From Rubellimicrobium arenae (GTDB lineage Bacteria > Pseudomonadota > Alphaproteobacteria > Rhodobacterales > Rhodobacteraceae), in assembly GCF_017916275.1 (NCBI RefSeq), contig NZ_JAFMST010000008.1, positions 1-64,000 on the forward strand: 64,000 nt of DNA, given 5' to 3'. Positions within the stretch are counted from its first letter, which is position 1; each line of letters opens with the position of its first letter. A program made the translations under genes and the position numbers. A model generated the notes under the pieces. That model was not told where the DNA came from, ran no database searches, and saw only the letters and a program-made list of their open reading frames with translations. Positions 50,614 to 59,034 of this stretch are shown piece by piece.

Positions 50614-51441
50614 ATGAGCCATGATCCCTCCCGCCCCTTCCGCGCGCTTGGCCGCAAGTCGATCCGCCCGTCCCTTGTTCCCCGCGACCTCATGGCCGAG
50701 GAGGACCTGGCCGGGGTCTGGACCGCCCAGGTCATCACCCTCCTGCCGCAGGCCTTTCCCGGCGTCCTGGGCGAGAGCCTGACGGGACGCGCCCTGCAGG
50801 AGGGCCTCTGGGCGCTGCGGACCCTCGACCTGCGGGAGTACGGGGAGGGCCGCCACCGCAACGTGGACGACACGCCGGCCGGGGGGGGCGCCGGGATGGT
50901 GCTGCGCGCCGACGTGGGCGCCCGCGCTCTGTCCGAGGCCGTCTCGCGCGCCCGGGGCGACGTGCCGCGCATCCTCCTGTCCCCCCGGGGGCGGCGCATG
51001 GATCAGGCGATGGTCCGCGACCTGGCCCACCGCGACGGCGTGATCCTCTTCTGCGGCCGGTTCGAAGGCGTCGACGAGCGGCTGATCGAGCAGTTCCAGC
51101 TCAACGAGGTGTCGCTCGGGGATTTCGTCATGACAGGGGGCGAGATCGCGGCGCAGGCCTTGATCGACGCGACGGTTCGGCTTATGCCGCGCGTGCTCGG
51201 GAATCAGCATTCGGCCGAGGAGGAATCCTTTTCTTCCGGCCTTCTGGAATACCCGCAGTACACGAAGCCGGCCGTCTGGGAGGGTCGCGCGATACCGGAG
51301 GTTCTTCTGTCCGGGCATCACGCGAAGATCACCGCCTGGCGGCAGGCCGAGGCCGAAAGGCTGACCAAGGAACGGCGACCTGATCTCTGGCGGGACCACC
51401 TGGCACGGCTGGGGCGCCCGGAAGAAGACCGAGAGCTCTGA
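50614..51441 (+). CDS. trmD: tRNA (guanine37-N1)-methyltransferase TrmD
   Basis: A 275-residue SPOUT methyltransferase that protects against frameshifting. The knotted SAM site is visible in SPRGRRMDQAMVRDLA, FCGRFEGVDERLIE and SLGDFVMTGGEIAAQALID. The N-terminus is longer than in E. coli, with Trp-Thr-Ala-Gln-Val marking the usual fold start near residue 37. ATG at 50614; no strong ribosome-binding site is seen, and an internal ATG (50692) is an alternative. Confidence 0.95.
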   Translation: MSHDPSRPFRALGRKSIRPSLVPRDLMAEEDLAGVWTAQVITLLPQAFPGVLGESLTGRALQEGLWALRTLDLREYGEGRHRNVDDTPAGGGAGMVLRADVGARALSEAVSRARGDVPRILLSPRGRRMDQAMVRDLAHRDGVILFCGRFEGVDERLIEQFQLNEVSLGDFVMTGGEIAAQALIDATVRLMPRVLGNQHSAEEESFSSGLLEYPQYTKPAVWEGRAIPEVLLSGHHAKITAWRQAEAERLTKERRPDLWRDHLARLGRPEEDREL

Positions 51442-51492
51442 GGACGCGAGAGACCTCCGGGGATACACCCTGGGCAACCATAGGAGGGTCCC

Positions 51493-51873
51493 ATGGACCT
51501 GATCGCGCAGCTGGAGGCCGAACAGATCGCCTCCCTCGGGAAAGCCATTCCCGACTTCAAGCCCGGCGACACCGTTCGCGTGGGCTACAAGGTGACCGAA
51601 GGCACCCGTACCCGCGTGCAGATGTACGAAGGCGTCTGCATCAGCCGCAAGCACGGCTCGGGCATCGCGGGCTCGTTCACCGTCCGCAAGATCTCCTTCG
51701 GCGAAGGCGTGGAGCGGGTGTTCCCCCTTTACTCCACCAACATCGACTCGATCACCGTGGTCCGCCGTGGCAAGGTCCGTCGCGCCAAGCTCTACTACCT
51801 CCGCGACCGCCGCGGTAAGTCCGCCCGCATCGCCGAGGTCACCAACTACAAGGCGAAGGAGGACACCAAGTGA
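51493..51873 (+). CDS. rplS: 50S ribosomal protein L19
   Basis: 126 residues: [37 protein letters not shown] and [30 protein letters not shown]. The ATG follows AGGAGGG. Its stop overlaps the rpmE start by four bases. Confidence 0.98.
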   Translation: MDLIAQLEAEQIASLGKAIPDFKPGDTVRVGYKVTEGTRTRVQMYEGVCISRKHGSGIAGSFTVRKISFGEGVERVFPLYSTNIDSITVVRRGKVRRAKLYYLRDRRGKSARIAEVTNYKAKEDTK

Positions 51874-52091
51874 AGTCCGGCATCCATCCCGAATACCACC
51901 TCATCGACGTGCGCATGACCGACGGCACCGTGGTCCAGATGAAGACCACCTGGGGCAAGGAAGGCGACACGATGAACCTCGAGATCGACCCGCTCTCGCA
52001 CCCCGCCTGGACGGGCGGCGGCACGCGCCTCATGGACACCGGCGGCCGCGTCTCCAAGTTCAAGAACAAGTACGCCGGCCTCGGCTTCTAA
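51870..52091 (+). CDS. rpmE: 50S ribosomal protein L31, cysteine-free form
   Basis: 73 residues: [26 protein letters not shown] and [14 protein letters not shown]. The zinc-binding CxxC pair of the C+ form is absent, as in other alphaproteobacteria. GTG start at 51870. Confidence 0.96.
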   Translation: MKSGIHPEYHLIDVRMTDGTVVQMKTTWGKEGDTMNLEIDPLSHPAWTGGGTRLMDTGGRVSKFKNKYAGLGF

Positions 52092-52118
52092 GCCTTCGGC
52101 CATCACGGCACGACATCG

Positions 52119-52154
52119 ACGCCGCGTCCCGATGCCCGGGGCGCGGCGTTTCTC
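52119..52154 (+). terminator. Terminator after rpmE
   Basis: ACGCCGCGTCCC (52119-52130) pairs with GGGGCGCGGCGT (52138-52149) with one G-T pair; TTCTC follows. Ends the rpsP-to-rpmE unit. Confidence 0.7.
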
Positions 52155-52208
52155 GTTGGGCGACCCCCGCGCATCCCTGCCGCGTCGCGGAGCGGCCCTG
52201 GAAACGAA

Positions 52209-52238
52209 ACGGCCGCGCCCCCTGCGAGGCGCGGCCGT
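52209..52238. terminator. Bidirectional stem between rpmE and the helicase gene
   Basis: ACGGCCGCGCC (52209-52219) and GGCGCGGCCGT (52228-52238) form a perfect 11-base-pair stem. On the minus strand TTTCGTTTC follows, so it probably ends the helicase transcript 25 bases after its stop. Confidence 0.75.
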
Positions 52239-52262
52239 TCATGGAACCCGTGGAGCGTGGCT

Positions 52263-53621
52263 TTATGCCGCGCGAGGCTTGCCGCCACCGCGACGGGGGC
52301 TGGCCGGGCGGCGCGGCTTCTGGGCACCCGCGGACGCGCCGGCGGGGGCCGACGCGGGCTGGGCCGCACGACGCAGCGGGTTCGAGGCCTGGCGTCCCGG
52401 CCCCTGCCCTTGGCGCCCCTGCCCCGGCTGACCCTGCCTCGGCTTGCCGGCGGGCCGGCCGCCAGGGCGCGTGGTCGCCTGGTCGGGGCTCACCTGCCAG
52501 GGCGCGCCGGAGGCGACCGGGATGCGGGCCTTCATCGCCTTCTCGATGTCGCGCAGTTCGCCCATCTCGTCGGGGGCGCAGAAGGCGACCGCAGTGCCGT
52601 CCGCCCCGGCCCGCGCCGTCCGGCCGATGCGGTGGACGTAATTTTCGGGCACGTTGGGCAGCTCGTAGTTGTAGACGTGCCGGATGCCCGGGATGTCGAT
52701 GCCCCGCGCCGCCACGTCCGTCGCCACCAGCACGCGCACCTCGCCTTCGCGGAAGGCGGCGATGGCGCGATCGCGCTGGCCCTGGCTCTTGTTGCCGTGG
52801 ATGGCCGCGACGGCGAAGCCCGCCGCCTCAAGCTGGCGGGCCAGCTTGTCGGAGCCGTGCTTGGTACGTCCGAACACGATGGCCAGCTCGTCCCGGTGCT
52901 TGTCGAGAAGCTCGATCAGCAGGTCGGTCTTGGCGGCCTTGGCGACATAGTGCAGCCACTGGTCGATCTTGGCCACGGCCTGCCCGGGCGGGTTCACCTG
53001 CACGCGGACCGGATCGGTCAGGAAGGCGCTGGCGATCTCCTCCATCTGCTTGGGCATGGTGGCGGAGAAGAGCATCGTCTGCCGCGCCTTGGGCAGCAGC
53101 GTCGCGATACGGCGAAGCGAGTGGATGAACCCGAGGTCGAGCATCTGGTCGGCTTCGTCGAGCACCAGGAACTCGGTCTTGGACAGGTCCACGGCCCGGC
53201 GGTCCAGAAGGTCCACGAGCCGGCCCGGCGTCGCCACGAGGATCGCGACCCCGCGGGCCATCCGCTCGATCTGCGGGGTGAAGCCCACGCCGCCGGTGAT
53301 CAGGGCCATCTTGAGATGGGAGCCCTGCGCGAAGGCGTAGAGCGTGTCATGGATCTGCCGCGCCAGCTCGCGGGTCGGGGCGAGGATGAGGGCGCGGGGG
53401 GTCTTGGGCTCGGCCTTGCGACCGTTCTTCATGAGCGCGTCGAGCATGGGAAGCCCGAACGCCGCCGTCTTGCCGGACCCCGTCTGGGCCAGGCCCATCA
53501 CGTCCCGTCCCGCCATCGCGTGCGGGATGGCTTGGGTCTGGATGGGGGTCGGATCGGTGATGCCCTGTTCGTTCAGGGCGTTGATGAGGCGGGGCGAAAG
53601 CCCCAGCGTGTCGAATTGCAT
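52263..53621 (-). CDS. DEAD-box RNA helicase, RhlE-like
   Basis: A 452-residue helicase with the Q motif ([14 protein letters not shown]), [39 protein letters not shown] and the second domain [10 protein letters not shown]. The last 60 or so residues are a Gln/Arg/Pro/Gly-rich disordered tail like those of RhlE and other ribosome-assembly or cold-response helicases. ATG at 53621. Confidence 0.93.
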   Translation of the reverse strand: MQFDTLGLSPRLINALNEQGITDPTPIQTQAIPHAMAGRDVMGLAQTGSGKTAAFGLPMLDALMKNGRKAEPKTPRALILAPTRELARQIHDTLYAFAQGSHLKMALITGGVGFTPQIERMARGVAILVATPGRLVDLLDRRAVDLSKTEFLVLDEADQMLDLGFIHSLRRIATLLPKARQTMLFSATMPKQMEEIASAFLTDPVRVQVNPPGQAVAKIDQWLHYVAKAAKTDLLIELLDKHRDELAIVFGRTKHGSDKLARQLEAAGFAVAAIHGNKSQGQRDRAIAAFREGEVRVLVATDVAARGIDIPGIRHVYNYELPNVPENYVHRIGRTARAGADGTAVAFCAPDEMGELRDIEKAMKARIPVASGAPWQVSPDQATTRPGGRPAGKPRQGQPGQGRQGQGPGRQASNPLRRAAQPASAPAGASAGAQKPRRPASPRRGGGKPRAA

Positions 53622-53936
53622 GCGTATCCTGTGCAGGGCCGGTATGGGCCCGAATAGGTCCCCGTCCCGGGCCAGTGGCGCCGGGCAGCGAGGGGTGGCA
53701 GCCGATGCGCTGACCCTTGGGCGGCATTGCCCTGGGGCCGTCACGGCGCGGCTTCCCCTGCGTGAAGGTGGGAACCTTGATCCCGCCGACCTTGCGCAGG
53801 TCTTGCGCTCTGCTCACGCGGCAGGGACGGCGGTCGTTGGGATGTGAGCGGTGAAGCCCGTGAAGTCAAGGACCCTTCGGCTTTTCCTTGACCCCCTGCG
53901 CGATTATACCGCCCCGGAGAACGAGGGGGTCCGCAG
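53622..53936. other. 315-base divergent region between helicase and mipZ
   Basis: No gene is seen. It holds an 8-base inverted repeat GTCAAGGA (53865-53872) and TCCTTGAC (53885-53892), 12 bases apart, just before the mipZ start, and TTATAC at 53904-53909, which could be a -10 element. The repeat could be an operator or a hairpin. Confidence 0.4.
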
Positions 53937-54746
53937 GTGGCGCATATCATCGTCGTGGGCAACGAAAAGGGCGGGGCGGGCAAGTCCACCGTTGCCATGC
54001 ACGTCGCCTTGGCGCTGGCGCGGATGGGACACCGGGTGGGGACGATCGACCTCGACCTGCGCCAGCGCTCGCTGGGCCGCTACATCGAGAACCGGCTCCG
54101 CTTTCTCGGGAAGGAGGGCCTCGACCTTCCGACCCCGCGCGACATGCTGCTCCCCGACATCGACGAGGATGCGGTGCCCCCGGGGGAGAACGCGTCGGAC
54201 CTGCGGCTGTCCGCCGCCGTTGCCGCCCTCGAGCCGGACTCGGACTTCATCGTCATCGACTGCCCCGGATCGCATACCCGCTTCGCCCAGGTCGCCCACA
54301 GCCTGGCCGACACGCTGGTGACGCCGCTCAACGACAGCTTCGTGGACTTCGACCTGCTGGCCCGGATCGACACCGACGGAGAGAAGATCCTCGGCCCCTC
54401 GGTCTATGCCGAGATGGTCTGGAGCGCGCGGCAGCTTCGCGCCCAGGCCGGCCTGGCCCCCATCGACTGGATCGTGCTGCGGAACCGGCTGGGCAGCCAG
54501 GCCATGCTGAACAAGCAGCGGATGGAGGCGGCGCTGGCCCGGCTCGCCAAGCGGATCGGCTTCCGGGTCGGGCCCGGGTTCAGCGAACGCGTGGTCTTCC
54601 GGGAGCTGTTCCCCCGCGGCCTCACCCTGCTGGACCTCAGGGACATCGGCGTCAACAGCCTCAGCATGTCCAACGTGGCGGCCCGGCAGGAGCTGCGCGA
54701 GCTTGTCCGCGCGCTGGGCCTGCCAGGGGTGGAGGTGCGGTTCTGA
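53937..54746 (+). CDS. mipZ: Division-plane positioning ATPase MipZ
   Basis: A 269-residue ParA-superfamily ATPase that forms a gradient from the poles and inhibits FtsZ. Deviant Walker A KGGAGKST (11-18), LDLRQRSLGRYIENR after the first strand, and FIVIDCPGSHTR; the LLARID and MVWSARQLRAQ stretches are also MipZ-like. GTG start at 53937. No ParB gene is nearby. Confidence 0.92.
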   Translation: MAHIIVVGNEKGGAGKSTVAMHVALALARMGHRVGTIDLDLRQRSLGRYIENRLRFLGKEGLDLPTPRDMLLPDIDEDAVPPGENASDLRLSAAVAALEPDSDFIVIDCPGSHTRFAQVAHSLADTLVTPLNDSFVDFDLLARIDTDGEKILGPSVYAEMVWSARQLRAQAGLAPIDWIVLRNRLGSQAMLNKQRMEAALARLAKRIGFRVGPGFSERVVFRELFPRGLTLLDLRDIGVNSLSMSNVAARQELRELVRALGLPGVEVRF

Positions 54747-54857
54747 CGCAGGTGGGCCGGCTCTTCGGGCGCGCGCACGCGGGGACCTTGCCAGGCCAGC
54801 CCCAGTCGGGCTTCATGCGCGCAAGGGGTGCCCCGTCGCCCGAAGGGAGAATGAATC

Positions 54858-55232
54858 ATGGCCATCAGCAGCGGCGCCGCCGTCAATCCCGGTCCCGCGC
54901 CCTATGGCGCGCAGGGTGGGCGGTCGCACCTGATCGCCGGCACCCGGATCGTCGGCGACATCACCGCTCCGGGCCTTCTTGAGATTCAGGGCGAGGTCGA
55001 GGGGCGGGTGATCGCCGATTCGGTCGTGATCGAGGAGCGTGGCACCGTCAACGGAGAGGTGCAGGCCGCGGCCGTCGGCGTGAAGGGCACCTTCACGGGC
55101 CATATCTCGGGCGGGGCGGTGCGGGTTCATGCCACGGCGCGTCTGTCGGGGACCATCCGCTACGAGACGCTGAGCATCGATAGCGGGTCCGAGATCACGG
55201 CAACCTGCGAACGCGCTCAGACAGGCAGCTGA
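54858..55232 (+). CDS. Bactofilin, polymer-forming cytoskeletal protein
   Basis: A 124-residue protein with a short disordered N-terminus and a DUF583 beta-helix core (IAGTRIVGDITAPGLLEIQG; VIEERGTVNGEVQAAAVG). Bactofilins form membrane-attached filaments that organise cell shape or polarity. It lies 111 bases after mipZ; both act in cell architecture. Confidence 0.92.
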   Translation: MAISSGAAVNPGPAPYGAQGGRSHLIAGTRIVGDITAPGLLEIQGEVEGRVIADSVVIEERGTVNGEVQAAAVGVKGTFTGHISGGAVRVHATARLSGTIRYETLSIDSGSEITATCERAQTGS

Positions 55233-55480
55233 TTCAGCCCTTCCACGGCCAACCCCAGCCCCTGCCCGCTCCGGCGACCTTCAGGCTGTCGTTCGGATTG
55301 CCGATCCGCGACCGCACCCAAGTTCCCGCTTGAACGAGGGCCGTCGGAGCAGACCCTAGTCACAGCCGGACACACCCGCTTCCCCTGCTGCCTTGGGACG
55401 TTCAGCTTGCAGGCAGCGTCATTGCCGCAGCCCTGCCGTGAACGCTGCAACTCATAGACTAGGGAGGACTTGGGAGTTTC
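55233..55480. other. Spacer between bactofilin and tRNA-Arg
   Basis: 248 bases with no credible gene on either strand. It includes a CCCCTGCTGCCT phrase also seen near 37865. It holds the 3' flank of the minus-strand tRNA. Confidence 0.4.
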
Positions 55481-55557
55481 TGGCGCGCTGGGGAGGATTC
55501 GAACCCCCGACCCCTTGATTCGTAGTCAAGTACTCTATCCAACTGAGCTACCAGCGC
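55481..55557 (-). tRNA. tRNA-Arg, anticodon ACG
   Basis: 77 bases including an encoded CCA. Acceptor stem GCGCTGG with CCAGCGC, D arm GCTCAG, anticodon stem CTTGA/TCAAG around loop CTACGAA, and T arm GGGGGTTCGAATCCTCC. ACG is read as ICG and decodes CGN arginine codons. Confidence 0.95.
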
Positions 55558-55656
55558 GCGGCAGAGTGGGGCGGATGTAACCGTGCCAGCGGGGGTTGGC
55601 AAGAGCCATTCGGCATCCGGATCGCTGGTTGCCGCAAGGTCCACCTGCGTGGGCCG

Positions 55657-57126
55657 TCACTCGGCTGCTTCGGAGCTTCCGCGATGGAGCGGCTCCTCCT
55701 CGCTCCCTTCTTCAGGGAGAGCCACGGCCGGGTTGGGCGGGGCCAGATGGACGTCTTCCTTGGGCAGCCGGATCGCGAACTGCGTGCCGCTCGGATCGCT
55801 ACGACGCAGCTGAAGCTGACCCCCATGGCCCTGGATGATCTCGTTCGCGATGGCGAGGCCCAGGCCCGTCCCGCCCTTGGTGGCGCCGCCCTGGAACGCC
55901 TGGAACAGATGCTCGCGCGCACGGGGCGGGAGGCCCGGACCCGTGTCGGTCACGAAGATCCACCAGGCCTCGTCATCCTCCTCGGCCGAGAGTCCGATCT
56001 CGCCCGGCTTGCCGCTGGCCGCGATCGCCTGCCGGGCGTTCCGCACGAGGTTGAGGATCACGCGATACAACTGCTCCCCGTCGGCGCGCACGGTCATTCC
56101 GGCGGGAATGTTCTCGCTGAAGGAGATGTCGGCTTCGCCCGCCGCGAGCCTTTCCCCATCCACCACCTCGGCCACGATGGCCGCCAGGGGCACGCGGGTC
56201 AGGCGGGGCGGCGGCTCCTCGACGCGGCCGAAGGCGAGCGTCGATTCGCAAAGGCTGATCGCCCGCGACAGGGAGGCCACGATCTTGGGAGCCATCCGCC
56301 GCACCAGCGGGTCCTCGGTCTCCTCGAGGCGGTCCACGAAGAGCTGGGCGGACGCCAGGATGTTGCGAAGGTCGTGGCTGATCTTGGCCACGGCGCTGCC
56401 CAGCTGCGCCAGTCGCGCCCGCTGCCGAAGCGCCCCGGTCAGCTGCGTCTGCATGCTCCGCAAGGCCTCCTCGGCTTCCCGCAGCTCGGTCACCGAGGCG
56501 GTGGGCGCGATGATCCGGCGCGCATCCTCGGGCGCGGCGGCGTAGGCGCGCATATGCCCCACGACCCGGTCGATCGGACGTAGCAGCAGCACGCGCACCG
56601 CAAAGAACAGCAGCGCGGCGGTGAGGATCGTGATCACCGCCGACAGCGTCAGCACGCGCACCCCGTCTTCGATCATCGCGCGGCGGAGGGGCGCCTGGTC
56701 CAGTGTGACCTCGATCAGGATGCCCCCCTTCTGCACGGGACTGCCGATCACCCGGATGATGCGGTCCTCCGAATCGGCCAGGGTAGCCAGGGCGTCGCGG
56801 ATCAGCGTCATGGCCGACGCGTCGCGCAGGTCGTAGGTCGCATAGATCGGCTCGGGGATCGGAGAGCTGAGCGCCAGCTGCCGCATCTCGTCCCGGCGCA
56901 GGACGACGTTGTAGACGCCGGCGTTGTCCAGCAGCTCCTGCTCGAGCGATTCGTCCAGGGAATCGGCGGCCAGAAGGGCCAGCGAGGCGATCTGCGCCGC
57001 TTCGAGCCGCAGTTCGAGGTAGTTCACCCGCGACCGGGCGACGGACGGCACGAAGATCAGGACCTCCGCCAGCATGACGAAGGCCGCCGTCAGGATCAGG
57101 AACCGCCCCGAGAGCGAGTTCAGCAT
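55657..57126 (-). CDS. Membrane sensor histidine kinase
   Basis: A 489-residue kinase. Two membrane helices at 8-28 and 159-181 enclose a periplasmic sensor domain. A HAMP-like region follows (RPIDRVVGHM), then a phosphoacceptor His251 in KISHDLRNILASA. The ATPase domain has NLVRNARQAI, DTGPGLP and GGTGLGLAI. No response regulator is adjacent. The signal is unknown. It is read away from rpmH; the divergent gap holds the rpmH promoter. Confidence 0.92.
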   Translation of the reverse strand: MLNSLSGRFLILTAAFVMLAEVLIFVPSVARSRVNYLELRLEAAQIASLALLAADSLDESLEQELLDNAGVYNVVLRRDEMRQLALSSPIPEPIYATYDLRDASAMTLIRDALATLADSEDRIIRVIGSPVQKGGILIEVTLDQAPLRRAMIEDGVRVLTLSAVITILTAALLFFAVRVLLLRPIDRVVGHMRAYAAAPEDARRIIAPTASVTELREAEEALRSMQTQLTGALRQRARLAQLGSAVAKISHDLRNILASAQLFVDRLEETEDPLVRRMAPKIVASLSRAISLCESTLAFGRVEEPPPRLTRVPLAAIVAEVVDGERLAAGEADISFSENIPAGMTVRADGEQLYRVILNLVRNARQAIAASGKPGEIGLSAEEDDEAWWIFVTDTGPGLPPRAREHLFQAFQGGATKGGTGLGLAIANEIIQGHGGQLQLRRSDPSGTQFAIRLPKEDVHLAPPNPAVALPEEGSEEEPLHRGSSEAAE

Positions 57127-57242
57127 GGCCCGGGCCTCATCGATCTTCGCGCCTTACCTAGAGCACGCTCGCGGATTTGTGTATGCCGCGCGAGGTAAAC
57201 GGCCGAATAACGTCCGAGGTCCCATGAACGCCCTGCGGCGCG

Positions 57243-57271
57243 TTGACAGGGGACGCCCCTGACTCTATGGG
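57243..57271 (+). promoter_or_regulatory. Putative sigma-70 promoter of rpmH-rnpA
   Basis: TTGACA (57243-57248), a 17-base spacer, TATGGG (57266-57271). The -35 is a perfect consensus match. Transcription would start near 57278, 55 bases before rpmH. Confidence 0.7.
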
Positions 57272-57332
57272 ACGGGCTTCGGATGATGCGCGCGGGCCGT
57301 GAGGGCCCGGTCGCGCCTTAGGAGTTCGCGAC

Positions 57333-57467
57333 ATGAAACGCACCTTCCAACCCTCGAACCGCGTGCGCAAGGCCCGTCATGGTTTCCGTGCCCGCATGGC
57401 CACCAAGGGCGGCCGCAAGGTCCTGAACGCCCGCCGCGCCCGCGGCCGCAAGGTCCTCTGCGCCTGA
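57333..57467 (+). CDS. rpmH: 50S ribosomal protein L34
   Basis: 44 residues, [20 protein letters not shown] and so on, ending [15 protein letters not shown] lies upstream. A canonical dnaA-oriC-side marker gene, though no DnaA box cluster is in this window. Confidence 0.98.
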   Translation: MKRTFQPSNRVRKARHGFRARMATKGGRKVLNARRARGRKVLCA

Positions 57468-57814
57468 GCCTGCACCCGCAGGTCCTGACCAAGCGCGCCG
57501 ATTTCATGCGCGCTTCCAGTGCCCTGCGTGCCTCGACCCCTGGCTTCACGCTCCAGGCCCGCCCGCGGGCCGAGGGCGAGGCCGAGGGCGTCAGGGTCGG
57601 CTTCACCTGCTCCAAGAAGGTCGGCAACGCCGTCGCCCGCAACCGTGCCAAGCGCCGGCTGCGCGAGGTGGCGCGCTCCATCCTGACCAGCGAAGGTCGG
57701 GCCGGATGGGATTATGTCCTGATCGGCCGCCCCCAGGTGACCGCCGCCCTGCCCTTCGCGCAGCTCCTGTCGGACCTGTCGCGCGCGCTCGCCCGCGTGC
57801 ATCGCGCGCCATGA
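57464..57814 (+). CDS. rnpA: RNase P protein component, unusual start
   Basis: The RnpA domain begins [20 protein letters not shown] and carries the RNR motif [15 protein letters not shown]; the protein matures tRNA 5' ends with RNase P RNA. No ATG, GTG or TTG lies in frame between the rpmH stop and the KRADF helix. I give CTG at 57464 (it overlaps the rpmH stop as CTGA, with AAGG ten bases upstream), making 116 residues. An in-frame GTG at 57299 would give 171 residues and would enclose all of rpmH. An ATG at 57506 would remove the KRADF helix. The yidD ATG overlaps the stop. Confidence 0.9.
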   Translation: MSLHPQVLTKRADFMRASSALRASTPGFTLQARPRAEGEAEGVRVGFTCSKKVGNAVARNRAKRRLREVARSILTSEGRAGWDYVLIGRPQVTAALPFAQLLSDLSRALARVHRAP

Positions 57815-58032
57815 CCCCGGCGGCCCGAGTGCTGGCCGTGCCGGTGCGGGCCTATCGCCTTGTGCTTTCGCCGTGGGTCGGCCACGGCTGCCGCTATACC
57901 CCCACCTGCTCGGCCTATGCCTTGCAGGCGCTGGAGCGGCATGGGGCAGTCAAGGGCGGCTGGCTCGCGCTTCGGCGGATCGGGCGCTGCCATCCCTGGG
58001 GCGGGTTCGGCGTGGACGACGTGCCCGACTGA
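57811..58032 (+). CDS. yidD: Membrane insertion factor YidD
   Basis: 73 residues: [35 protein letters not shown] and [23 protein letters not shown], the three-cysteine pattern of YidD. It assists YidC-dependent membrane insertion. ATG overlaps the rnpA stop by four bases. yidC itself lies three kilobases downstream. Confidence 0.95.
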   Translation: MTPAARVLAVPVRAYRLVLSPWVGHGCRYTPTCSAYALQALERHGAVKGGWLALRRIGRCHPWGGFGVDDVPD

Positions 58033-58064
58033 AGGTATTCGCGGACCGCCTCCGGAGACGCGCC

Positions 58065-58952
58065 ATGCTCGACGACATCGATGCCCCCGACGACATCCAT
58101 CCGCTCTTTGCGGGTGCCCCCAAGAGCACGGAATTCCGCAAGCTCCGCAAGCGGCTCGTGCAGGACGTGCGCGAGGCCATCGACAGCTACGGCATGATCG
58201 AGCCCGGCACGCGCTGGCTCGTCTGCCTGTCCGGCGGCAAGGACAGCTACACGCTGCTCGCGATCCTGCACGAGCTGCAATGGCGTGGCCTCCTGCCGGT
58301 GGACCTGCTGGCCTGCAACCTCGATCAGGGGCAGCCCGGCTTTCCGGCGACGGTCCTGCCCGAATTTCTGGCCCGCATGAACGTGCCGCATCGGATCGAG
58401 TATCAGGACACCTATTCGGTCGTGACCTCCAAGATCCCCGAGGGCAAGACCTACTGCTCCCTGTGCTCGCGCCTGCGGAGGGGAAACCTGTATCGCATCG
58501 CGCGGGAGGAGGGCTGCTCGGCCGTCGTGCTGGGGCACCACCGCGACGACATCCTCGAGACCTTCTTCCTCAACCTGTTCCACGGCGGGCGGCTCGCCAC
58601 GATGCCGCCCAAGCTCCTCAACGAGGAGGGCGACCTTTTCGTGCTGCGCCCCCTGGCCCATGTGGCCGAGGCGGATTGCGACCGCTTCGCCCGGGCGATG
58701 AACTATCCGATCATTCCCTGCGACCTTTGCGGCAGCCAGGAGGGCCTTCAGCGCGTGCAGGTCAAGGCGCTCCTGGACGATTGGGAACGCCGCTCTCCGG
58801 GGCGGCGGCAGAAGATGTTCCGGGCGCTGACCACGGTCCGCCCCTCGCACCTGCTCGATCCTGATCTGTTCGACTTCCTAAGCCTGGCCCGGAACCCCGA
58901 GCGCAAGGGCAAGCCGGACGGCGATCGCGACGGGATTCCTACCCTTCGTTAA
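58065..58952 (+). CDS. ttcA: tRNA 2-thiocytidine synthetase TtcA
   Basis: A 295-residue N-type ATP pyrophosphatase that thiolates C32 in tRNA. PP-loop SGGKDS at 56-61. Cluster cysteines lie in [16 protein letters not shown], and CDLCGSQ is present later. ATG at 58065 ([10 protein letters not shown]). It follows yidD after 32 bases. Confidence 0.93.
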   Translation: MLDDIDAPDDIHPLFAGAPKSTEFRKLRKRLVQDVREAIDSYGMIEPGTRWLVCLSGGKDSYTLLAILHELQWRGLLPVDLLACNLDQGQPGFPATVLPEFLARMNVPHRIEYQDTYSVVTSKIPEGKTYCSLCSRLRRGNLYRIAREEGCSAVVLGHHRDDILETFFLNLFHGGRLATMPPKLLNEEGDLFVLRPLAHVAEADCDRFARAMNYPIIPCDLCGSQEGLQRVQVKALLDDWERRSPGRRQKMFRALTTVRPSHLLDPDLFDFLSLARNPERKGKPDGDRDGIPTLR

Positions 58953-59034
58953 CTGTATTCTCAGACTCTCTGCCTAAGCGTGTGCGCCAGGGCGGCACGG
59001 AATCGCCGGACTGCCAGGAACGCAGGAGGCGTGA

